Of a stretch of 64,000 nucleotides of DNA, positions 53,389 to 60,867 are shown in pieces (the first letter of the stretch is position 1; every line of letters starts with the position of its first letter). A program made the translations under genes and the position numbers. The notes beneath the pieces were generated by a model, which ran no database searches, had not been told where the DNA came from, and saw nothing but the letters and a program-made list of their open reading frames with translations. The stretch comes from Corynebacterium alimapuense (GTDB taxonomy: Bacteria; Actinomycetota; Actinomycetes; Mycobacteriales; Mycobacteriaceae): positions 124,001-188,000 of the forward strand of contig NZ_PTJO01000004.1 of assembly GCF_003716585.1 (NCBI RefSeq), read 5' to 3'.

Positions 53389-55717
53389 TGCGCTACCTTC
53401 TCTCCGGTCTCGGAGAGCGCAACCTGGCACATGCCGACGGTCTCTCCGCGGATCTGCCAAGTTCCACGACCAGGTGGTTGAGAAACCGGCTTGATCCCAA
53501 AGATTGCCCCCTCCTCACGATCAGCATCCAGCAGCATCACCGCGGGAGTCTGATCCCGCACTGCCGAGAGAAATGCGCCAAAGGCAGCACGTCCCACTCC
53601 GCCCGATTTTCGTGCCAGTACTAGGTGCACACCAATGTCGCGGGCGTGTGGCAACAACTCCACCAGTGGATGCAGAAGATGATCGGCTACTAGGTCAAGA
53701 TCATCGATAACGAGGTAGATCTCTGGCCCTGACCACCAAGAACGTTCGACCAATTCAGCTGGAGTGATCTCTGGACCGGGGAGCCTGGCAGTAGCGGTGG
53801 ACACGACGTCGGCAAGCGTGGATTGAGTCGCCGACGTGGTGGCGGAGTAGGCAGCAATCATCTCCTGAGGAATTTTTCCAAGATGGGAACGTCGATGATC
53901 GATGACGACCATGCGTGCCGATGCTCGACCTATGCGGGAAATACCGGCAATGACGGTTTCTAGGAAGGTAGATTTTCCGGAGCCTTGGCCGCCGATGCAC
54001 ACTAGGTGCGGGCTAGTACCGGGGTCCCACGAGATCGTCTCCAACTGTGGCCCGCCGAGACCAATACCAATCCCCCGCTCAGGTTCTAGATCATCGAGTA
54101 CGAGCGCTTCAGGCAGAACCCGTAGCTTCGGCACTGGCTCTTGACCTTCCGCTGTCACAGTGGCGGCGATATGGGCAAGATCCTGGTTCGAACTCAACGC
54201 GATAAGCATTTGTTTTCCCTGATCAGTAAGTCCTCTTCCAGGCAGGGTCGGGAGTTTCTGCTGCGCCTTCCGATCGATCAACGAGTCCATCGCCTCGCCC
54301 AGCTTCAATTCCAAACGATGAGTGATCAAATCTCGGATCGCTGGGCGCAACACCGTCCATCGAGGAGTAGAAATTGCCACATGCACCCGTGCGGAAGGCC
54401 CATCTGCGGCCAGCCTGGTGAGGGGTTCAATAAGGTCCTCAAAATCTGCCACAATGGTGTGCCAACCATCGATAACAAGAATGGTGTGGCGCGATTCTGG
54501 CGCATCTACCAGCCCCGCGACCTCATCGATGATCCGTCTCACCCGCGCGGGATCTTGACGCCCAGCATGGCCTGCCACATGTGGCAGCCTGCCGAGAGTA
54601 GACAGGGTGGCCCCGCCCAGATCAAGAATATAAAAGCGAATAGCCTCGGTCTGATGAGTTGCCGCCAACGAAGCAACCAACGTCCGCAACGTAGTAGATT
54701 TTCCGGTCTGTGGCCCGCCGCAAACTGCTATATGCCCACTACCGGCTGAAAGATCGACAACTAGCGGATCTTGGCGTTGGTGATAAGGCAGGTCGATGAC
54801 CCCAATAACCGCAGAGAGGAAATCTCGTTCCTCCGCAACGCCTGCTAAATCCACAAAGTCAGGCAGCGGTGGAAGCCAGATTTGGTGGGCGATCATGCCT
54901 CGTGCAGCAGCTGTTGCGCGGGAGAGCTCGACGACCGTCGCTAAGAGCGTGGTCGACTCATCTAGCACCTCAGTGGTCTCTAAGTCTTGAGTATTCTCGA
55001 ACTGCTCCCAGCCGCTAAACAGTGCCACTTGTTGTTGCCATCCACCTGGCGGGATTGTGGTGTTCCTCCGTGCAAGGGGGCCAGAAACATAGGCAGCTTG
55101 AAATCTACTGAGTTCATCGGCGTCATGGCGGAGATAGCCTGCGCCAGGACTCGCTGGTAAGTGATGGGCATCAGTGACACCAAGTACTTGCCGAGATTCT
55201 GCCGCGGAGAATGTCTTCAGCCCGATCCGATACGACAGATGCGAATCTAGCCCACGCAGTCTGCCCTCTTCCAACCGCTGACTGGCCAGCAGAAGATGAA
55301 CGTGCAGAGATCTTCCCAAGCGACCAACTGCAACGAAAAGGTCCGCGAAATCAGGATGCGCAGCCAACAACTCGGAAAACTCATCGACAATAATGACCAA
55401 TGCGGGCAGCGGTTTCAGGTCATTGCGTCAGCCCAGCCGCGCAGCCGTATATTCGGTGACATTCGCCAGGTTACCCGCGGCTCGCAGCACTTCCTGTCGA
55501 CGGTTGAGTTCCCCAGATATCGCATCAAACATCCGTTCAACCAGGATCGCTTCATCATCAAGGTTGGTGATCACCGCAGAGGTATGCGGCAATGACTCAC
55601 AGCCCAAAAATGTCGCCCCGCCTTTGAAATCGACGAGGACTAGGTTGAGTTCATCCGGACTATGAGTGGCCGCCAGCGAGACCACCAGTGTTCGAAGTAG
55701 TTCGGATTTGCCCGAAC
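53385..55717 (-). pseudogene. eccC: eccC 3' remnant, T7SS FtsK/SpoIIIE-type ATPase, disrupted
   Basis: Motor ATPase of the ESX secretion complex. Two C-terminal ATPase domains are intact, with P-loops GGPQTGKSTTLRTL and GGQGSGKSTFLETV. Upstream, the frame stays open through [20 protein letters not shown] and [11 protein letters not shown]. It contains one in-frame TGA (55428-55430, between AARLG and RNDLKPLPALVIIVDEF, most simply from CGA). It then ends at 55711-55717, exactly in the SGKSELL codons of the first P-loop, where the repeat and foreign DNA begin. The N-terminal half is not in the window. No intact ATPase can be made from this copy. Confidence 0.85.
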
Positions 55718-55734
55718 ACGGGTTGTGGGTACAA
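55711..55734 (+). repeat. Direct repeat copy 1 (eccC/element junction)
   Basis: CCCG-AACACGGGTTGTGGGTACAA, directly after the eccC-derived GATTTG. It contains two small dyads, CCCG-AACA-CGGG and TTGT-GGGT-ACAA, like a recombinase core site. Confidence 0.75.
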
Positions 55735-55891
55735 TAACGCGCTAAGCAGGCCACTCCAATCAATTGATTCACGAAGTCGTTGCCCGAAAATTGCGATTTG
55801 GCAACTGAACTCCACACCGATCAGTCAAATGCCAATGGCCAACGAGGACTTATCAATCGCCGAGGCTCTCGTCTAACGTCAAGACAACGCG
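55735..55891. other. Non-coding left end of cassette 1
   Basis: No gene recognised. Short frames on both strands lack similarity and ribosome sites. Confidence 0.4.
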
Positions 55892-55907
55892 GGTAACATT
55901 TGTTACC
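55892..55907. promoter_or_regulatory. Dyad operator before the OLD gene
   Basis: GGTAACA-TT-TGTTACC, perfect 7-bp arms, 9 bp before the GTG start. Probably an operator for an unknown repressor, or a short transcript 5' end. Confidence 0.55.
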
Positions 55908-55916
55908 TTTACAAAC

Positions 55917-57974
55917 GTGAAAATTAAGCATCTGCGTATCGAAAATTTCAGAGCAATCGCAAATTTCGACGAAGCAATTGGCCCATACACGACGTTCATC
56001 GGCTACAACGGTGGAGGAAAATCATCCATTCTTCACGCGGTAAGGTGGTTCTTTGAGAACTTCGAGCTCATGAGTACTGATGTCTTTTCTGAAGAGATCG
56101 GAGAACCGGACTTGGCGACACTTCCAGACGTCAAGGTCACTGTAACATTCGATAATTTAACAGAACTCGATCACGAAAACTTTGGCCCCTACGCTAGGGG
56201 TGAAGAAATCGTACTCACGCGTGTTGGCGGTGTGGGAAGACCTTCTAAGCTTTACGGCGAGCGTTTAGTCTGCCCATCCTTCAAGAACATCCGAAAAGAA
56301 AAAACGGTGTCTGGTCAACGCAAGCTAGCTGAGCAGCTAATGACTTCTAATAAGCTTTTTGCAGACCTAAACATAAACAGTAAGACTTCAAAGCAAGAAC
56401 TACTCGAAATACTCGACAATTGGGAAGCCGATTCAGAGAATCACAAACACCTTGAATCGATTAACGATGAGGATGCGAATCATTTCTTTGGAGCAGTTGG
56501 TTCCGATAAGCTCAAAGTTGATTCAGGTTTCGTTTTCATCCCAGCCGCGCCTGATCTCACTGGCCAGTTCGATATTTCAGGAAAAAGTTCAGCACTCCAG
56601 CTATTGCTTGGCGATATCCTGAAGGGCGTTGTCAGCAGGTCGATTAACAGTTGGACTGAACGAAACCAATCAGTTCTCAATGAGCTCGAAACGACCGTAA
56701 GCGAGGCCGCTGACGATCATTTGAACGAACGCGCAGGACAGGTCAATCATCATTTGAGGCAATACTTGCCAGGCATCGAGATTAAGTTCGAAGTTGGCTT
56801 ACAAGACTGGGCGCCTAGAGCTAATCCGGTTGCACAATCGAGAATGCGACGGGGGGAGCGCGATTTTTTCATCGAAAGTGAGGGCCACGGGGTTCAGCGA
56901 GCAACGCTCTTAGCTTTGCTCCAAGCAACCGCAGAGTCAAGAACTGCGCCTGAGTCAACCGGAGGCGAAGATCGCGACAACAAGCAAAACCACCGCGAAG
57001 ACCAGCAAAGCTCCCTAATTGTGTTCGTTGAAGAACCGGAGGTTTACCAACACCCTGTCCAAGCTCGCATGATGGCGAGGTCTTTCGCCAACGCCGCTCG
57101 CACCGGCAATGTGCAGTTTGTCTTGGCAACCCATAGCCCATATTTCTTGGACCCCAATGAAATTCACAACATTTTTAGGGTGGAAAATTCTCCCACCGGT
57201 TCAAAAGCGAATCGGCCAAGTGTCCAAGGTGTTTTAAAAGAAAAGAATGCAAGCGGTGAGCTAGACAAGTATTTTCTTGAAAGTGTCATAGAGAGCCTCT
57301 TTTCAAGAGCAGCATTGATCGTCGAGGGAGATACCGAACGAGCGATTTTCGACACCGTGCCTTGCGGTGATGACGGACTAACGTTGAGAGATCTGGGCAT
57401 ATCGGTGGCGGTCGCAGCCGGATCAGATTCATTACTCGACATGGCACAGCTCATCCAAGATTTTGGGGTGCCCGTTTTCGTGGTGAGGGATGGCGATTCA
57501 GATAGTGAAATTGCACTGAAAACCGCACAAGAAAAATCGCAAAATGCAATTAGGACACAATTCAAGTGCGCACCAGACTTCGAAAACACAGAGCACCTAC
57601 AAATAGCCGTCAATAAACAACAGAGCTTACTGAACAGGTGGCAATCGGCCGTGGACAGTTTCATTAAAAAGGCGCGAGAATCGGGTTTCGGTGAAGGCTT
57701 AGAAGATTTTGAGTGGGGTGGAGGCAGTCAAGTAGGTCGATACGTCGGTATCCTCAGCCACGATCTGGAGGCAGAGCTCCATAATTGGCCATCTTTTACC
57801 ATGATGTCTAAGGAGTTTGGTCTCCCTTCAGACTTGCGAAAAGCCAAGAAAGCCGGGGTTCTAGCACGCGTAGCAGCACAGTCCAAGCAAGAAGACATGC
57901 CCGCTGATCTCAAACGCATTTTGGAAGTAGCCCGTCAAATGGTTGATTACGGCTCCCCCAGGAAGGATAGCTAG
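55917..57974 (+). CDS. OLD-family ATP-dependent endonuclease (class 1-like, ABC ATPase plus TOPRIM)
   Basis: Putative phage-defence nuclease, 685 residues. The ATPase has Walker A GYNGGGKSS (residues 29-37), a signature-like EGHGVQRATLLALL (about 322-335), Walker B LIVFVEEPE (367-375) and H-loop ATHSPYF (404-410). The TOPRIM domain follows with ALIVEGDTERAIF (Glu470) and VVRDGDSDS (Asp525/527), so both catalytic parts appear intact. No GajB- or RT-like partner is adjacent, which fits solitary class 1 OLD. Start is GTG behind a dyad. Base composition is visibly more AT-rich than the host. It is flanked by copies 1 and 2 of the repeat. Confidence 0.88.
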   Translation: MKIKHLRIENFRAIANFDEAIGPYTTFIGYNGGGKSSILHAVRWFFENFELMSTDVFSEEIGEPDLATLPDVKVTVTFDNLTELDHENFGPYARGEEIVLTRVGGVGRPSKLYGERLVCPSFKNIRKEKTVSGQRKLAEQLMTSNKLFADLNINSKTSKQELLEILDNWEADSENHKHLESINDEDANHFFGAVGSDKLKVDSGFVFIPAAPDLTGQFDISGKSSALQLLLGDILKGVVSRSINSWTERNQSVLNELETTVSEAADDHLNERAGQVNHHLRQYLPGIEIKFEVGLQDWAPRANPVAQSRMRRGERDFFIESEGHGVQRATLLALLQATAESRTAPESTGGEDRDNKQNHREDQQSSLIVFVEEPEVYQHPVQARMMARSFANAARTGNVQFVLATHSPYFLDPNEIHNIFRVENSPTGSKANRPSVQGVLKEKNASGELDKYFLESVIESLFSRAALIVEGDTERAIFDTVPCGDDGLTLRDLGISVAVAAGSDSLLDMAQLIQDFGVPVFVVRDGDSDSEIALKTAQEKSQNAIRTQFKCAPDFENTEHLQIAVNKQQSLLNRWQSAVDSFIKKARESGFGEGLEDFEWGGGSQVGRYVGILSHDLEAELHNWPSFTMMSKEFGLPSDLRKAKKAGVLARVAAQSKQEDMPADLKRILEVARQMVDYGSPRKDS

Positions 57975-58028
57975 GACTATAGCGCTCGCCGACCACAAAC
58001 CCGATGGTTCAAAATGGCCTGCATTAAC

Positions 58029-58050
58029 AGAACACGGGTTGTGGGTACAA
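58029..58050 (+). repeat. Direct repeat copy 2 (cassette 1/2 boundary)
   Basis: AG-AACACGGGTTGTGGGTACAA, followed by AGAGGGTATG. The 21-bp core is identical to copy 1. The right flank matches copy 3 (AAGAGGGTAYG); the left flank is unrelated to either. Confidence 0.75.
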
Positions 58051-58140
58051 AGAGGGTATGACTAAGTTAGCTGGCTAAGTGTGAGCAGATCAACCTTAAC
58101 GATTTTTCACTAGTCAGACCCGAGAGCGCCAAGTTGGAGC

Positions 58141-59619
58141 CTAGTCTCCATGTCCTTCTTCAACATCACTGTTTTGATCACTAGTATCCAATACATCTAC
58201 ATCCGCGTGATTCCAACGGAAGCTACTATTCGCTTTAGTTAACCGAGCGCTTTCCTGCTTCCATTCCTCGTCCGTCAACAGAATTGCCCAATTGTCATTA
58301 TCTAATTCATCCTGCGATTTCGGATAGAACTCTTCAATGTTGGTTATACGGCTCCAGGTGTAGTCCATAATCGGATTGTGGGGGTCGACTTGGAAACAAC
58401 ACCAGGCTCTAAGCCAGTTAATGCCTTGTTCTGCTGTTCGCACGATTTCTGCAAATTCAGGATAATCATTATCGGCATGCTTGATCCCTTTGTAAGCGGT
58501 GTTAAATCGGCTAGCCCATTGCGCAGGCTGCAACATTGCAATCCTTGGCATGCTAAGGCATATCCGTTTTAGATAGACAGGAAAGTTGTTATCTACTGTT
58601 CCCCGCTCTACTTGGCCAGGTATTCTGTGCCCGAATTCCTCTACCGCAACTGCTACATTTAACAGCCGATTCTCCCAAGAGATCTTTTCGGATAAAGCTC
58701 TTTTTAAAGCATCGACACCGGGCTTATTATTTGCCCAGAACTCTAGCCAGTGAGAAAGAACTTCGGGGTTTTCCGTGGAATAGTGGATTAGCGCCTCAGG
58801 ATTTCGACCTTTTTCTATATCAAGCAGAGCATCCTCGTTACCTAAAGTTTCGACTCTACACTCCTCCCAATAGTCAGGATCGATTGGTCGATGATTGAGG
58901 TCAAGTACCGGATTGCTACTCGAGCTAACGCTTCGCTCAGAAAAACCAATAGGTTGACCGTATATGATCGAAAGAAAGTCGAGAATTGCGGAATGTTCCT
59001 CAAACGCAACATCACGTTCTTCTGGCTTCTCCAGCTTTGTGATAATTCGAGCAATGCTAAAGGCCTGTAGCCCCTTGCCCATTCCGATTGACTCAGTACG
59101 TGCTTCAATAACAATCCGGTGGTTCAACTGTCCCTTAAACGGAATTGTCTTCGGCTTCTTGAGATTGATCGCCAGCCAGTTTTTATCGTCTCTGTAATCG
59201 GAATCGATAAGCTCTGTACACTCCGGCATCCAGTTACGCAGCATCGGCACGTACGAAACAACCTCAGATGCGTTCTCCCATGTCCTGCCATTTCCATCGA
59301 AGATCAATTGTTGAGGTCGCAGCTCCCACCGTTCAACTCCCTGAAATGGCCCCGCACCCTGCACCTGAATTGTCCAGCAATTTGCTACCTCGACTTGCCC
59401 CAGTTCGTCTACAAAAAGGAAGTCAAATGAACGGTTCCAGGCGCCACGGGGATTTACCGAACCCGTCCAACGTTCCTTAGACTCGGCATATTCCGAAACC
59501 AGTGAGATCACACACTGACCACCCTGTCGTGATAACGATGCTGAAATTGGCGCATGTCCATCTGTGATGATCCAACCTTGCCGATCCCGATCTGCGGTCA
59601 AAACGTTATTGGTTTTCAA
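58141..59619 (-). CDS. ApeA/HEPN-like protein, putative abortive-infection factor
   Basis: 492 residues. The N-terminal two-thirds resembles ApeA N-terminal domains, with a characteristic end AFEEHSAILDFLSIIYGQPIGF. The C-terminal part (about 330-440) is helical, with RFNTAYKGIKHAD in the position of the HEPN R-x4-6-H motif; here the spacing is unusual, so RNase activity is uncertain. If right, it would act as an RNA-targeting defence protein. The start is TTG at 59619 with a weak GGGA site; no ATG is available nearby. AT-rich compared with the host and opposite in strand to its neighbours. Confidence 0.5.
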   Translation of the reverse strand: MKTNNVLTADRDRQGWIITDGHAPISASLSRQGGQCVISLVSEYAESKERWTGSVNPRGAWNRSFDFLFVDELGQVEVANCWTIQVQGAGPFQGVERWELRPQQLIFDGNGRTWENASEVVSYVPMLRNWMPECTELIDSDYRDDKNWLAINLKKPKTIPFKGQLNHRIVIEARTESIGMGKGLQAFSIARIITKLEKPEERDVAFEEHSAILDFLSIIYGQPIGFSERSVSSSSNPVLDLNHRPIDPDYWEECRVETLGNEDALLDIEKGRNPEALIHYSTENPEVLSHWLEFWANNKPGVDALKRALSEKISWENRLLNVAVAVEEFGHRIPGQVERGTVDNNFPVYLKRICLSMPRIAMLQPAQWASRFNTAYKGIKHADNDYPEFAEIVRTAEQGINWLRAWCCFQVDPHNPIMDYTWSRITNIEEFYPKSQDELDNDNWAILLTDEEWKQESARLTKANSSFRWNHADVDVLDTSDQNSDVEEGHGD

Positions 59620-59742
59620 TTCCCAGCCAATCCGAAAGTAGTTTCATCAACCCTGCAAAATGGGCAACCCTAATTTTAGCCATGTTCCTCAACTAACTGT
59701 TCATAATTTGTCTGCAAAAGACACTGAGAGTGCAGATTTACC

Positions 59743-59773
59743 CGAACACGGGTTGTTGCTACGAAGAGGGTAC
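59743..59773 (+). repeat. Direct repeat copy 3 (diverged)
   Basis: CCGAACACGGGTTGT then TGCTACGAAGAGGGTACG. Left flank GATTTACCCGAAC matches eccC's GATTTGCCCGAAC with one difference, so this copy carries an eccC-like target half from another allele. The right flank matches copy 2. Confidence 0.7.
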
Positions 59774-59780
59774 GCACCAG

Positions 59781-59904
59781 GGGGATACGGGGGCTGTTTT
59801 AACCCTAAGCCTAGAAAAAAGAAAACGTATTAATGGGAATGTACCAATTAACACGTTTTTTAAATATTTTATGAAAGGGGCCGGAAACAGCCCCCGTATC
59901 CCCC
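59781..59904. repeat. Nested inverted repeat, perfect 20-bp outer arms
   Basis: The outer arms GGGGGATACGGGGGCTGTTT (59781-59800) and its exact complement (59885-59904) enclose 84 bp. An inner 16-bp inverted repeat (59822-59837 / 59844-59859, two mismatches) with a 6-bp loop lies inside. Coding content is not apparent. MITE-like, or a folded replication/recombination site. Confidence 0.8.
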
Positions 59905-59917
59905 CTTGCACCCTTCC

Positions 59918-60010
59918 GCCCCCTCAGTCGTTGCAGCAGGCGAAGCAACCGATCCAGGCGTCGCCGTGCACGAAAGTGCCCCCCCCCCGGCTCACCCACG
60001 GAAGGTCACC
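59918..60010. repeat. 93-bp direct repeat, copy A
   Basis: Apparently identical over 93 bp to 60185-60277, including a run of ten C. Confidence 0.85.
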
Positions 60011-60061
60011 GAACAACCTCGCGGCGGCGCGGTCAGACGGTCGTAACGCGGGGCTCCCCAT
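59924..60061 (-). CDS. Possible 45-residue peptide joining a polymerase-like leader to a Cys-rich tail
   Basis: Open from ATG 60061 to TGA. Residues 3-22 (SPALRPSDRAAARLFGDLP) match residues 38-56 of the DNA polymerase encoded at 60864. The tail GTFVHGDAWIGCFACCND has a C-x2-C-C cluster and comes from the 93-bp repeat. In copy B the same tail is preceded in frame by CCPECGD, giving a zinc-ribbon-like C-P-x-C-G ... C-x2-C pattern without a start codon. No ribosome site. More likely a recombined remnant than a working gene. Confidence 0.25.
   Translation of the reverse strand: MGSPALRPSDRAAARLFGDLPWVSRGGGTFVHGDAWIGCFACCND
59991..60058 (-). repeat. Inverted copy of the polymerase gene's 5' region
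   Basis: The minus strand of 59991-60058 matches plus strand 60972-61039 at 62 of 68 positions. All six differences fall at codon positions 1 or 2 of the polymerase frame. Confidence 0.8.
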
Positions 60062-60133
60062 AGGGGCTAATGACCGTACCCGACCATACGTCTCCTGACC
60101 AGTGGAAACGTCGGTCTCGGAGGGGTCGAAAAA

Positions 60134-60158
60134 GTGTGACAGTTCCGAACTGTCACAC
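60134..60158. promoter_or_regulatory. Perfect 12-bp inverted repeat (operator-like)
   Basis: GTGTGACAGTTC-C-GAACTGTCACAC, 25 bp, perfect arms and a 1-bp centre, between the two 93-bp repeats. Strong candidate operator for the element's helix-turn-helix protein or another regulator. Confidence 0.65.
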
Positions 60159-60184
60159 TCAGCAACCAGACGTCGAGACCCGCT

Positions 60185-60277
60185 GCCCCCTCAGTCGTTG
60201 CAGCAGGCGAAGCAACCGATCCAGGCGTCGCCGTGCACGAAAGTGCCCCCCCCCCGGCTCACCCACGGAAGGTCACC
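60185..60277. repeat. 93-bp direct repeat, copy B
   Basis: Second copy of 59918-60010, 267 bp apart start to start. Preceded in frame (minus strand) by CCPECGD-coding bases absent from copy A, so copy B may be the source. Confidence 0.85.
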
Positions 60278-60567
60278 ACATTCAGGACAGCACTGGCGTC
60301 ACGTAGCGCACCAGAGACACCAAATCGTGTTTGATCCTGCTATGATCGTAGCCGAGCCAAGCTCCGATCATGGTCTTAGGAGCGCGGCAGAACCCCTCGA
60401 CCGGTTATCCGGCGGTCTAGCAGCTCCACGGAGTCAAGTAGCCCGAGACGCTTGATCAGCGATAAACGAGCACTGATGTGGTGTGGGATGTAGTTATCCG
60501 TGAATCCCCGTAGCAGCCGGCAATGCACTCCACGCCGGAGGATTACTCCTGCGAGGAAACTACCACG

Positions 60568-60867
60568 ATGAGTCTTGCTACGACTCCGATAACCACGTCC
60601 CCTGAACCACTCATCTCACTCAAGCGCGCCGCCGCTCTCGGATACGGCGGCTATTCAACCCTCAGACGCGACATCAAAGCGGGCCTCCTGCCCGCGGTGA
60701 AGATCGGCAACCGGCTGATGGTGCGGTCAAGCGACCTTGAGGTGCGCGCGGTACCGGAGCGGCCAGCCCCCTTCGAGGACGCGGTCAAGCACATCGTCGC
60801 CACCGCTCCCCCGCTGACCGATGAGCAGGTGCAGCGTCTGTTTGCGCTGTTAGGCGGTGCGGCATGA
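60568..60867 (+). CDS. Helix-turn-helix (excisionase/MerR-like) DNA-binding protein
   Basis: 99 residues. The winged helix-turn-helix reads ISLKRAAALGYGGYSTLRRD then IKAGLLPAVKIGNRLMVRSSDLE, the layout of excisionase-type HTH domains. The remaining half is a helix-rich tail. ATG 60568 follows GAGGAAA. Its stop overlaps the polymerase ATG (ATGA), so the two proteins are made in a coupled ratio; probably regulator or directionality/loading factor for the element. Confidence 0.75.
   Translation: MSLATTPITTSPEPLISLKRAAALGYGGYSTLRRDIKAGLLPAVKIGNRLMVRSSDLEVRAVPERPAPFEDAVKHIVATAPPLTDEQVQRLFALLGGAA

Larger units (their letters stand above)
59620..60567. other. 948-bp repeat-rich intergenic region at the left end of the polymerase element
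   Basis: No large gene. It holds, in order: repeat copy 3, a nested inverted repeat, two identical 93-bp direct repeats flanking a 25-bp perfect dyad, an inverted segment homologous to the start of the polymerase gene, and a further imperfect dyad at 60342-60371. It ends in the leader of the helix-turn-helix gene. This density of structure suggests origin, operator or recombination functions. Confidence 0.6.

Noticed and set aside
55688-55876. Short plus-strand frame across repeat copy 1, and similar NTGCGY-type peptides at copies 2 and 3
   Set aside because: The shared peptide only reflects the shared DNA repeat; the frames have no common context or ribosome sites.
55917-57974. GajA of a Gabija system
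   Set aside because: The domain layout also fits, but no UvrD-like GajB gene is adjacent; solitary OLD is simpler.
60342-60371. Imperfect dyad ATGATCGTAGC / GCTCCGATCAT as a promoter operator
   Set aside because: One mismatch and no promoter match nearby; weaker than the 25-bp dyad, so listed only inside the intergenic entry.
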